64,000 nucleotides of DNA, from the NCBI GenBank assembly GCA_913056455.1, contig CAJXMJ010000002.1:310001-374000 (forward strand), read 5' to 3'. The first letter of the stretch is position 1. The number at the start of each line of letters is the position of its first letter. Below, one piece after another: positions 18,783 through 27,049 of the stretch. Origin of the DNA: an uncultured Fodinibius sp. GTDB lineage: Bacteria > Bacteroidota > Rhodothermia > Balneolales > Balneolaceae. The notes below the pieces were generated by a model that was not told the DNA's origin, made no database searches, and saw nothing but the letters and a program-made list of their open reading frames with translations. A program made the translations under genes and the position numbers.

Positions 18783-19647
18783 AGCTGGGCTCTTTAATAT
18801 TTCGGAGAATCGATACCGAACAAAATATAGCCACCACTGCAAACAGTGGTATGATAATAATGGCAGGCATAATCGGTTGCCCCAACAATCCCATGGCAAT
18901 TATTTTTGCCGTAAGAGCAACCATTAAAATAGACAGAAAAATAACGTATACAGGAGCCAGCAAATAGCCCATGGGGCTACCTTTAATGAACAGTGCACCT
19001 GATACAAATGCCAAAGGCAGTAAAAGTGCCAAGTCCAATCCTTGAACAATAAGCGTAGTATAATGTTCAACCTGCAATGGAATTATTGTGCCATCAAAAA
19101 AAGGCGGAACTACCACACCCAACCATAACAACCCGATAGTTATACTGTTAAAAACAAGAAAACCACCCACAATTTTTTTCGGAACAGCCTGCCCGAAATA
19201 GCTGGACAACTTATGTATATCAAATGACAAGGCCGTAAGTGAAAAGCCAAAAAATGAAGCCCCAAGTAACACCACATAACCAAGGAAAAGGATATTGTAC
19301 ATTCCCATAACCAAGTAGAAAAGATAAGTCACCAGGAAATATCCCAATGTGCCCGCCAGTAAAAGTCGTCCTTTAATTGAATCTTTGCGTGCCCATACCA
19401 ACGCTATAAATAACAAAGGTACTCCCACAAAAAGCGTAATATAATCTTGCGCAATACCTTGCGGTGCCACATCCTTTGACATATGCTTATAGATACCTTT
19501 ACCATAAACAGTAACGGTTTCACCTCGAACTGTTTCTACATCATAGGGACCGGGACCACCCGATGAGAATATCCCCACGGATGCAGCAATTACTGCTAAC
19601 AAAACAATCATCGATGACAGAAGGGTAATCGTTCTCCTGTGTTCCAT
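18775..19647 (-). CDS. Polytopic membrane protein, unknown function
   Basis: 290 residues from ATG 19647 (a longer TTG start at 19695 would place the first codon in the terminator of the TonB-receptor gene, so I prefer the ATG). One N-terminal helix, a roughly 60-residue extracytoplasmic loop (GGPGPYDVETVRGETVTVYG), then about seven more helices. No catalytic or transporter motif that I recognise. Translationally coupled to the following small membrane protein. Function unknown. Confidence 0.65.
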   Translation of the reverse strand: MEHRRTITLLSSMIVLLAVIAASVGIFSSGGPGPYDVETVRGETVTVYGKGIYKHMSKDVAPQGIAQDYITLFVGVPLLFIALVWARKDSIKGRLLLAGTLGYFLVTYLFYLVMGMYNILFLGYVVLLGASFFGFSLTALSFDIHKLSSYFGQAVPKKIVGGFLVFNSITIGLLWLGVVVPPFFDGTIIPLQVEHYTTLIVQGLDLALLLPLAFVSGALFIKGSPMGYLLAPVYVIFLSILMVALTAKIIAMGLLGQPIMPAIIIIPLFAVVAIFCSVSILRNIKEPSYV

Positions 19648-19693
19648 GCTGTAAGTGTATTTAGGAGTTTTAAGTACTAAATCCAATATATCC

Positions 19694-19732
19694 AAAAAAA
19701 GAGAAATCCCCGCAGTATTTGGCTACGGGGAT
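19694..19732 (-). terminator. Intrinsic terminator of the TonB-receptor gene
   Basis: On the minus strand a 7-bp stem ATCCCCG / CGGGGAT (19732-19726 with 19712-19706) with a 13-nt loop is followed by TTCTCTTTTTTT, about 30 bp after the receptor stop. Confidence 0.75.
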
Positions 19733-19760
19733 CTGACTTTTAAAGATATGTTAAAGCTGT

Positions 19761-21734
19761 TTACAGTATCCAACTTAAGGTTCCAACAGCCCAGCGACCC
19801 GGCATTTGAGCACCAAGTACATCCTGGTTTTGCTGATCAAACACATTATCAACTTGCAGCCCCACTGATATGTGGGGAGTAATCTCATAATCGACCTTCA
19901 CGTTCCATAAACTGTAAATTGATGATCTGAACGCATTAATACTTTCGCTTTGCGTTGCCTGCCTCTTTTTCCAAACAGCACTTACTGATCCATCTACCGG
20001 ACCATGACTGATGCTGACAATTCCATTTACCAAGTGTCGGGCATAATTGGATATGTACTTAGAAGCAACATTCTCATCCCCAAAAAAGTCGGTAAAGGCA
20101 TAACCCAGCGTGCTGTTAAATAGCCAGTTATCACCCAAGTTTTGGCTTATGGAGAGCTCCGTTTCTACTCCTGTAGTAGTTACGTTATTAATGTTTTGGG
20201 CATACAGATAATCTCCACCGGATTGCAGATTACTATCATTGCGGATTTGTGCCGTATTTGTCATTGCATAATCAATCAGATTCGTTGATTCACGGATAAA
20301 TCCGGTTGCAGAAAAACGTACGTTCTCCCAGGGAAACAGGTCAGCTCCCATCTCACCGGACCAAGCCCGTTCGGCCTGTAGCCATGGATTACCAATGTTT
20401 CGCCCTTCCGTTAACGGACCTGATAAGTTGGTAGAAATAAAACGCTCTGTATAACTCGGAGCACGAACACTACGTCCCCCCGATGCCCGCAATATCCACT
20501 GTTCCTGCTGATAGGAAAAGCTAACCTGTGGCATCAACTCTGTGCCGTAATTATCATCATGATCGATCCGAACGCTTCCGGATAGGGTCATCGGATTAGT
20601 CGGTTGCCACTGCACCATTGTAAAACCTGCGTAATGCCAGTTACTGTGATCCCCCCTATCATTACTTCTAATCATCCGGCTATCCAACTGCGCACCATAC
20701 GTAAGATCCCAGCTATCCGATAGTTGACGATATTGATACAGCTGTAATGCTCCTCGAGAGGTAGTATGATTATTACCCGGGAACTGTGGATTGAAAATAT
20801 ACTCATCATTCGTACGCTTAAATGACCCTTTTATAGTTGTTATACTATTTTGGGTGCTTCGCTGCAATCGCATCTGGTTCCACCACATTGAAACTGTTTC
20901 AGTAGCCTCATCTAATGGACTCGCGGTATAAAAATATTTAGCATTAAAATCGCGAAAGTCGTACCCTGACCGGAGTGCCAAATCCCAGTTATTATTTAGC
21001 TTTACTCCTCCTGAAACCGAACCGTTAGCTATATTAAACCGGTTTTTATAGTTATTAGCTAATTCTTGTCCGGGACTTTGATGCCACATACCACCTCCGC
21101 TAATACGATACTTTTCGGTGCTGTGGTAAAATCCGCCCCGCCCCATTTTGAGATCATTCTGTCCGTAACCACCTTTCAGGTGAGCAGTAGTCTGCTCCTC
21201 ATTTGACTGACTTCCAAATGTATGTGTAATAATATTGATGACACCACCCACCGCATCAGCACCATATTGTGCGGCAGCAGGACCGTGGAGAACTTCAATT
21301 CGCTGAATTGCCCCCGGGGCCACCGGAATGTTAGAATTGAAATGAGCCGTAAGCGGATCGTTAATCCGCATACCATCAACCAGTACCAATACTTGTGAGA
21401 ACGTACTTCCACGCAGGCTGAAATCCGACTGCGTGCCAAAGGCACCACGCGATTGTACCTCCACCCCAGGAATATATCTCAGCATTTCGTCAGGGGTATG
21501 GGCAGGAGTAGTTTCAATCATCGGAGCTGAAATTGTTGTAATGTTACGCCCCGATCCCGCAGCTGTTTGTGGAACCCTACTGGAAGAGATCACCACCTCT
21601 TTTGAAACTACCAGCGTGTCTAAAGTTTTGGCCTCCTGAGCTTGGGTAGAATGAGGAACTCCTACCACCATAAACAGGGAAATTAAAATTGCCGAAAATA
21701 TTGCAGATATGGAATCCTTGTTAGATAGATACAT
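19761..21734 (-). CDS. TonB-dependent outer-membrane receptor (BtuB/CirA-like)
   Basis: 657 residues. Signal peptide ending STQAQ (about residue 32); a TonB-box-like start DTLVVSKEVVISSSR; a plug domain (about 45-165) with IPGVEVQSRGAFGTQSDFSL, LVDGMRIND and HGPAAAQYGADAVGGVINII; then a 22-strand-type barrel ending WAVGTLSWIL. It has no N-terminal carboxypeptidase-like domain, unlike the receptor at 48374. It should import a bulky ligand (metal chelate, vitamin or similar). The substrate cannot be read from sequence, and no cobalamin riboswitch is visible upstream. Monocistronic between two terminators. Confidence 0.9.
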   Translation of the reverse strand: MYLSNKDSISAIFSAILISLFMVVGVPHSTQAQEAKTLDTLVVSKEVVISSSRVPQTAAGSGRNITTISAPMIETTPAHTPDEMLRYIPGVEVQSRGAFGTQSDFSLRGSTFSQVLVLVDGMRINDPLTAHFNSNIPVAPGAIQRIEVLHGPAAAQYGADAVGGVINIITHTFGSQSNEEQTTAHLKGGYGQNDLKMGRGGFYHSTEKYRISGGGMWHQSPGQELANNYKNRFNIANGSVSGGVKLNNNWDLALRSGYDFRDFNAKYFYTASPLDEATETVSMWWNQMRLQRSTQNSITTIKGSFKRTNDEYIFNPQFPGNNHTTSRGALQLYQYRQLSDSWDLTYGAQLDSRMIRSNDRGDHSNWHYAGFTMVQWQPTNPMTLSGSVRIDHDDNYGTELMPQVSFSYQQEQWILRASGGRSVRAPSYTERFISTNLSGPLTEGRNIGNPWLQAERAWSGEMGADLFPWENVRFSATGFIRESTNLIDYAMTNTAQIRNDSNLQSGGDYLYAQNINNVTTTGVETELSISQNLGDNWLFNSTLGYAFTDFFGDENVASKYISNYARHLVNGIVSISHGPVDGSVSAVWKKRQATQSESINAFRSSIYSLWNVKVDYEITPHISVGLQVDNVFDQQNQDVLGAQMPGRWAVGTLSWIL

Positions 21735-21831
21735 TTTACAAATAGCTTTTGATCAATCCTTTTTTGAAGATGCTGAAGATATTAGTGGAAATCCTTCATT
21801 GAAAGAAAAACCCCCATCTTTTCTTCAATAT

Positions 21832-21863
21832 AAAAACCCCGATGAGACTATTTCATCGGGGTT
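21832..21863 (-). terminator. Intrinsic terminator of the S9 peptidase gene
   Basis: An 11-bp perfect stem AACCCCGATGA / TCATCGGGGTT with a short loop. On the minus strand it is followed by TTTTTA, 29 bp after the S9 stop codon. Confidence 0.88.
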
Positions 21864-21891
21864 ATAGCACAAAAAATAGATAAATAAACGA

Positions 21892-23916
21892 TTAATGATT
21901 TTCGAACCATTCCAAGATATGTGCAACCTTACTCATCAAATTGCTCGGGCGACTGGCAATGCCATGTCCCGAACCGGGGATACGGACCATTACCGATTCC
22001 ACTTTCTGTAACTGCAATGCCCTGTAATATTGCTCAGTTTCAGACATCGGCGTACGATAATCCTCTTCACCCGTCAGTAACATCGTTGGTGTTGTTACAT
22101 TGCCCACCAATGATATGGGTGACCGATCCATGTAGTGGTCACGATTTTCCCATGGAAAACCCTGAAACCAATATTTATGATATGAAGAGCCATCTGACGT
22201 TAACACAAAACTATACCAGTTGATTACCGGCTTTGCTACTACTGCAGCATTAAAGCGATCTGTTTGACCAATAGCCCAGGCTGATAATACTCCGCCGCCG
22301 CTTCCGCCAGTAATGTAGAGACTGTCTGCATCCACATATCCTTTGTTAATTACAGCATCTACCCCCGACATCAGATCATCATGATCTTCGCTGGGATAAT
22401 TCTTGTCGATATAATTCCCAAACTCTTTACCATAACTTGTACTCCCGCGTGGATTCGTATATACAACCACATATCCTCTGGCCGCCATCAGCTGTAACTC
22501 CGCAGTAAAGCGATCACCATAATTGGTATGCGGACCACCGTGAATTTCCAGAATAAGTGGATACTTCTTATCGGGATCAAAGTTGGGAGGCTTAATGATC
22601 CATCCCTGAATTCTCTTGCCGTCGTAAGAAGACTCGTACCAAATTTCTTCGACCTCACCCAGTGTTTTATGACCGAATAGATCTTTATTTATTTGAGTCA
22701 ATCTATTCATGTTACCGTTTTCATCAGTAACGGCCACATCTCCCGGATGGTAAGGCGTGGCATAGGTGTAAGCGATATTCCCCTTGGAAGTGACCGTATA
22801 TGAGCCGCTACCATAGGGGCGTCCAATTGTTGTTCCGCCACGATTATCGGCAACTTTTTGAATCTCATTGTTCCCATCCAAAGCTAGTAACCCGATCTTG
22901 CCATTACCCTCATCATCATATTGCAGGTATAATCCATCTTCGGTCCACTGTAGATTACTTACACTCCGATCAAAATCATCTGTCAGGGTTCGTTTGTCAG
23001 AACCATCAATATTCATCACGTAAGCATTACTTAGCTGGTAACTGTCCATATTATCATCATATCCCAAGTAAGCAATCTTATCTCCATCCGGCGAAACTAC
23101 AGCCCCATAATCCGGTCCGCGCCGATCAGTAAGCTGCGTCATTCCCCCATCTTCAACCGAAATCTTATAGAGTTCAGTGTCGCGTTCCTTATACTGCCAA
23201 TCTTCTTTTCGGTTGGATGAGATAATAAGATGCTCTCCATCAGCCGTCCATTCGGGCGAACTGTGATTGAAGTTACCTTCAGTGATTTGTCGAGGGGTAC
23301 CGCCTTCGGCCGGAATTATGAACACATGAGTAAACCCATCCTTAACAAAACCTGATGCCCCATCACGGCGATATTCCAAGTCATCAATTACGTTAGCCGG
23401 TTCAGCCCAATCAGCCCCATTTGGTTTGCCGGGCAGCGAAACCATGGGCTTGTCTTCACGAGGTACAAACATAGTAAATGCTATATAATCTCCATCCGGT
23501 GACCAAGTTATTGAACTCGGCGACTGTGTCAGATTAGTAATTTTAGCCGTTTCACCGTTATCCATCCAGCGCATATACAATTCACTCGAACCGCTTTTGG
23601 TAGATGCAAACAGCAATCGATCTCCACTGGGTGACCACCGAGGCGAAAAGTTATTATTATTGCCAGACGTCAGTGGTCGATGCCGACTGCCGTCCATATT
23701 AACAATCCACAGGTTCGAGCGACGGCTATCTTCCATAATATCCATGAAATTTCGCTGATAGACGACCTGTTCTCCATCAGGCGAAATCTGGGTGTCGGAG
23801 ACGTACTCCAGATCAAATATATTCTCGAGCGTTAAAACATCTGATTGCGCTTCTGCACCCGTTGAAAACAGAAAAGCAAAAATTACAAATAGGCATAAGT
23901 AACGTAGGTTTTTCAT
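21892..23916 (-). CDS. Secreted S9 family serine peptidase (dipeptidyl/acylaminoacyl peptidase type)
   Basis: 674 residues: signal peptide (about 1-23), an N-terminal beta-propeller of WD40-like PD40 repeats (about 35-400; repeated ISPDGE, WSPSGD, WSPDGD, VSPDGD), and a C-terminal alpha/beta-hydrolase domain (about 420-674). Catalytic Ser lies in YITGGSGGGVLSAW, Asp in LTGEEDYRTPMSE and His in RIPGSGHGIASRP. The propeller restricts access to short peptides, so a role in periplasmic peptide breakdown is likely. It precedes an M28 peptidase gene in map order (both minus; the M28 gene is upstream), and the pair probably work together in protein degradation. Confidence 0.92.
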   Translation of the reverse strand: MKNLRYLCLFVIFAFLFSTGAEAQSDVLTLENIFDLEYVSDTQISPDGEQVVYQRNFMDIMEDSRRSNLWIVNMDGSRHRPLTSGNNNNFSPRWSPSGDRLLFASTKSGSSELYMRWMDNGETAKITNLTQSPSSITWSPDGDYIAFTMFVPREDKPMVSLPGKPNGADWAEPANVIDDLEYRRDGASGFVKDGFTHVFIIPAEGGTPRQITEGNFNHSSPEWTADGEHLIISSNRKEDWQYKERDTELYKISVEDGGMTQLTDRRGPDYGAVVSPDGDKIAYLGYDDNMDSYQLSNAYVMNIDGSDKRTLTDDFDRSVSNLQWTEDGLYLQYDDEGNGKIGLLALDGNNEIQKVADNRGGTTIGRPYGSGSYTVTSKGNIAYTYATPYHPGDVAVTDENGNMNRLTQINKDLFGHKTLGEVEEIWYESSYDGKRIQGWIIKPPNFDPDKKYPLILEIHGGPHTNYGDRFTAELQLMAARGYVVVYTNPRGSTSYGKEFGNYIDKNYPSEDHDDLMSGVDAVINKGYVDADSLYITGGSGGGVLSAWAIGQTDRFNAAVVAKPVINWYSFVLTSDGSSYHKYWFQGFPWENRDHYMDRSPISLVGNVTTPTMLLTGEEDYRTPMSETEQYYRALQLQKVESVMVRIPGSGHGIASRPSNLMSKVAHILEWFENH

Positions 23917-23970
23917 AGCTTTATGATATAGTTATATAAATATGAGTTTACCATCTGTACGTAAAAATTT

Positions 23971-25329
23971 CTAATCTCTGATTAGCCCCGAAGGATAAGA
24001 TACCACACTTTCGTGTCCGTCTTTTCCAACTGCTGATACTCCAAACAGATAATTGTCGATGACAATATTTTTGAGTGTAAACTCACTAACATCTCCTACG
24101 TATCGCTGGCTTTCCCACAGCGGCTTTGACGTTGGACGCCAATAAATTTTATATCCCTTGATAAGGTCACTGTCCGGCTTTTCCCAGCGAAGAGTGGTTG
24201 AGGGTTCTACCGCACCACCTATTTCTACATTCTTAGGCTTTGGAGGTGCTTTCGCTAACGAAGCCATCGCCACCGCATTTACTGCCGTTAATTTCTTAGC
24301 ATAATCAAAATTTACATGCTCGATCACATCTCCATATTCGATGCCGTCTTCGGTGCGGATATCCTGGTGCTGCTGTATATAATTTTCGTGCGCTTCCATA
24401 ATACGAACACCTGCAAAACCGGCCTCATTGAACGGACGATGATGCCCGCCACGACCAAAACGATCCAGACGGTAAATCAACATCGGATCCATTTGTGGCA
24501 TATAAAGTTCGGTGGTTTCATAGATATAGCGAGCCAATTGACGGGATTTTCCGTCATTTTCTCCTCCGTAAAAGCGTTTCATCTGCAATTCGCGCTCAGT
24601 GGCTTGGGATGAATAGGGCTCAGAAAAGATGCGGAATTCACGGTTATCAATCACCCCGTCAATGCCTTCAATATTTCCGATCATATCATTATTCAGAACG
24701 CCGATAATATCCCAGCCTTCTTCTTTAGCCATCTCCGCCATATGACGTCCGCCATACAGGCCTTGCTCTTCGCCCGACAATCCTGCAAATATGATACTGC
24801 TTTCAAACTCATAATCTGATAAGACCCGTGCTGCTTCGATTGCCCCTGCCATACCGGAAGCGTTATCATTAGCACCCGGTGCATCAATGGTATCATTCAT
24901 CACATCCGAGGCGCGGCTGTCAATATCACCACTCATAATCACATAGCGATTCGGATGCGTATTTCCTTTTAGCACCGCATAGACGTTCACTACCCAGGTA
25001 TCTTCGTCTATACGACTCTCAGGATCGCCCTCTACCAGAGTACGCTGCTCCCGAACCTCAAGACATCCACCGCACTGATCACTAATTTTTTCAAACTCTT
25101 CTTTGATCCATCTCCGCGCCGCACCGATACCACGGGTATCAGAAGTGGTATCCGACATCGTATGACGAGTTCCAAAACCGGCCAGCGTTCGAATATCTGA
25201 CTCCAGCCGGTCAGCACTTACTTTATCAATGATATCATACATCTGAGGGTCAATACTAAGATCCTGCCCCTGAGCCGTATATGAATATGTAAGAACCAAT
25301 ATTAAGGGGAAGAGCAAAAAACGTTTCAT
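23971..25329 (-). CDS. Secreted M28 family aminopeptidase with C-terminal fibronectin-like domain
   Basis: 452 residues from ATG 25329 (TTG two codons upstream is possible). Signal peptide ending YTAQGQ; M28 catalytic domain (about 40-355); fibronectin-III-like domain (about 360-452; TTLRWEKPDSDLIKGYKIYW). Metal-site motifs: bridging Asp in PGANDNASG, catalytic Glu pair in SGEEQGLYG, Asp in LNNDMIG, final His in IQQHQDI. The usual first ligand His of HxD is Asp here (MSGDIDSR). Likely removes residues from peptides in the periplasm or outside, together with the S9 enzyme encoded 54 bp downstream. Confidence 0.88.
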   Translation of the reverse strand: MKRFLLFPLILVLTYSYTAQGQDLSIDPQMYDIIDKVSADRLESDIRTLAGFGTRHTMSDTTSDTRGIGAARRWIKEEFEKISDQCGGCLEVREQRTLVEGDPESRIDEDTWVVNVYAVLKGNTHPNRYVIMSGDIDSRASDVMNDTIDAPGANDNASGMAGAIEAARVLSDYEFESSIIFAGLSGEEQGLYGGRHMAEMAKEEGWDIIGVLNNDMIGNIEGIDGVIDNREFRIFSEPYSSQATERELQMKRFYGGENDGKSRQLARYIYETTELYMPQMDPMLIYRLDRFGRGGHHRPFNEAGFAGVRIMEAHENYIQQHQDIRTEDGIEYGDVIEHVNFDYAKKLTAVNAVAMASLAKAPPKPKNVEIGGAVEPSTTLRWEKPDSDLIKGYKIYWRPTSKPLWESQRYVGDVSEFTLKNIVIDNYLFGVSAVGKDGHESVVSYPSGLIRD

Positions 25330-25498
25330 AATCAAAAGTGATTTAGTTAGATGTTTTAAAACAACTTAGAGCCACAATTTTCTAACTTACAGAATTCGCA
25401 CTTTTATGCGAATTGGTTTTACAAATTAAAACTTTTTTTGAAATCACTTCATGAGTTTGCATAATTAGCCTGTTGCAGTTACGACTTAATTTTCAGAT

Positions 25499-26107
25499 AT
25501 GATTGATGATGACAATATTGACGGGCAACCCGAAACTACGAAGTCGCGGCAGATTTCCAGCCGAGAACTTTTATTTATCTCAATTTTATCGGCTACTGCT
25601 TACCTCATCCTCGCTTTTCTAATTTACCGATATCTTCTCGAAGAACCCCTTAATATTGCTTTTAATCATGGCTATACCGTATCAACTCAACTCATTATCG
25701 GGATTCTATCCGGCAGTGCTGCAGCAAGTATAATCGGGGTAATCATAAATCACACCAGCGTTTCAGAGGTCTTGCATGATTTTTATATCGTCGACATGGT
25801 TTCAAAACTGAAGCTTTCCAGATTTGACCGCATTCAGCTTTCGGCATTTGCCGGGGTAGGTGAAGAACTACTTTTTCGCGGTGCCATACAGCCGTTGCTC
25901 GGTATCTGGGTCACCTCCTTTATTTTTATCGGCATCCACGGTTATTTTAAATTCAAATCTGCAGGACACATGCTATTTGGCCTGACGATGTTTGGGCTCA
26001 GCATGCTGCTCGGTTACCTTTTTGAATATAGTGGCCTAATTGCCGCAATGACTGCTCATGCTGTTTATGATGTCATTATGTTACGTATAGTACAGATAGG
26101 AAAATAG
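25499..26107 (+). CDS. CPBP-family intramembrane metalloprotease
   Basis: 202 residues with about six membrane helices. The Abi/CAAX-type (CPBP) motifs are in order: EExxxR in GVGEELLFRGAIQPL (about 118-132), FxxxH in FIFIGIHGYF, and HxxxD in AMTAHAVYDVIML. Members cleave prenylated or other membrane proteins, or act in bacteriocin self-protection; the substrate here is unknown. Single gene, divergent from the M28 peptidase (170-bp gap) and convergent with lexA. Confidence 0.88.
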   Translation: MIDDDNIDGQPETTKSRQISSRELLFISILSATAYLILAFLIYRYLLEEPLNIAFNHGYTVSTQLIIGILSGSAAASIIGVIINHTSVSEVLHDFYIVDMVSKLKLSRFDRIQLSAFAGVGEELLFRGAIQPLLGIWVTSFIFIGIHGYFKFKSAGHMLFGLTMFGLSMLLGYLFEYSGLIAAMTAHAVYDVIMLRIVQIGK

Positions 26108-26111
26108 AATT

Positions 26112-26144
26112 TTAGTTTGTTATCAAGTTGAGAGAACAAACTAA
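26112..26144. terminator. Inverted repeat between convergent genes, possible terminator
   Basis: A 10-bp perfect inverted repeat TTAGTTTGTT / AACAAACTAA with a 13-nt loop, starting 5 bp after the CPBP stop. No clear T run on either side, so it may act as an mRNA-end hairpin rather than a classical intrinsic terminator. Confidence 0.45.
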
Positions 26145-26219
26145 CACCTTCCAATAAATGCTTGTTCAGTTTAGCAGAAGCTCATCTGTATGGAATACTC
26201 TCGATCTCATAACTTTTAA

Positions 26220-26867
26220 TTAGCCATTTCTAAAAATAAGCCCCCAATCGTCACCGTTCTTCCAGGCTTTACCGACATACGTTCCATAGACCATAATCTC
26301 CTCCCATTCATCAGGCGTAATATTGATTGGTTCATACGATGGATTCTCCGGTTGCAAGGTAATACCATCCTCTTTTTTTCGAATAGTCTTTAAGGTTGTT
26401 TCCCCCCGATAACGAATAGCACCAATCTCTCCATCTCTGGGCTCGCGGGGATCAATAATAATATAATCGCCGTCGCGAATATCAGCATCAATCATACTTT
26501 CTCCATCTACAATCAAGGCAAAATAGTGATCGGATTTTTCAGGATGAATCTCTACCGGCAAATGCCCGAGATTTTCACTAATAGCCTCATGCATAGCGCC
26601 GGCTGCAATACGTCCCTTAACAGGAATGCCGGGATAAAATCCACTTAACTCATTCCGCTTAGCAGGATGAATATCGTAATCTCCCCGACCATGCCTTGTT
26701 AAATAATTTTTCTTGGTAAGTGCCTGCAGGTGTTGGTAGATACTGTTAGAGGAACTATACCCAAACTCCTGCTGCATATGTTCATAACTAGGAAACTGCC
26801 CATAATCTTCATAAAAGGAGAGAATATACTCCCAGAGTTGTCGCTGCTTGTCTGTCAGTGATTTCAT
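26220..26867 (-). CDS. lexA: LexA SOS repressor
   Basis: 215 residues. N-terminal winged helix (about 1-68: LTDKQRQLWEYILSFYEDYG, FGYSSSNSIYQHLQALTKK) and C-terminal S24 peptidase domain. The self-cleavage site is Ala-Gly in RIAAGAMHEAI (about 90); the nucleophile Ser is in VDGESMIDADIRDGDYI and the Lys in TTLKTIRKKEDG. It represses DNA-damage genes until RecA filaments trigger its cleavage. It has palindromes at its own start codon and just upstream, compatible with autoregulation. The SOS box of this lineage is not known to me, so operator identity is a guess. Confidence 0.93.
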   Translation of the reverse strand: MKSLTDKQRQLWEYILSFYEDYGQFPSYEHMQQEFGYSSSNSIYQHLQALTKKNYLTRHGRGDYDIHPAKRNELSGFYPGIPVKGRIAAGAMHEAISENLGHLPVEIHPEKSDHYFALIVDGESMIDADIRDGDYIIIDPREPRDGEIGAIRYRGETTLKTIRKKEDGITLQPENPSYEPINITPDEWEEIMVYGTYVGKAWKNGDDWGLIFRNG

Positions 26868-26892
26868 ATGAAATTATTATACATAACATTAT
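26861..26892. promoter_or_regulatory. Palindromes at the lexA start, candidate autoregulatory operator
   Basis: ATTTCATATGAAAT at 26861-26874 is a perfect 14-bp palindrome spanning the lexA start codon. A second dyad, CATAA-CA-TTATG, lies at 26881-26892. The region is very AT-rich, which raises the chance of random palindromes. Confidence 0.35.
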
Positions 26893-27013
26893 GAATAAAT
26901 ACATGAAATAATATAATAAAAATATGAAAAGGAATTTTGTAAGGATTTACTTCCCCAATGGTCTTACTAACAGATAAGCCGTTGAATAATATTCAAGAGA
27001 GAGTAGTTTTTTG

Positions 27014-27041
27014 AGCCCGCCTTAACCGGCGGGCTTTTTTT
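27014..27041 (+). terminator. Plus-strand intrinsic terminator with no annotated plus-strand gene before it
   Basis: Stem AGCCCGCC / GGCGGGCT (27014-27021, 27028-27035) with a 6-nt loop, followed by a run of seven T on the plus strand. Both flanking genes are on the minus strand, and the minus-strand side has no T run, so the orientation does not suit them. It may end a short plus-strand RNA. Confidence 0.75.
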
Positions 27042-27049
27042 GTTCGCAA

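Noticed and set aside
19761..21734. Cobalamin receptor (BtuB) identity for the TonB receptor
   Set aside because: The plug is generic and no cobalamin riboswitch or corrinoid gene is nearby; the substrate cannot be assigned.
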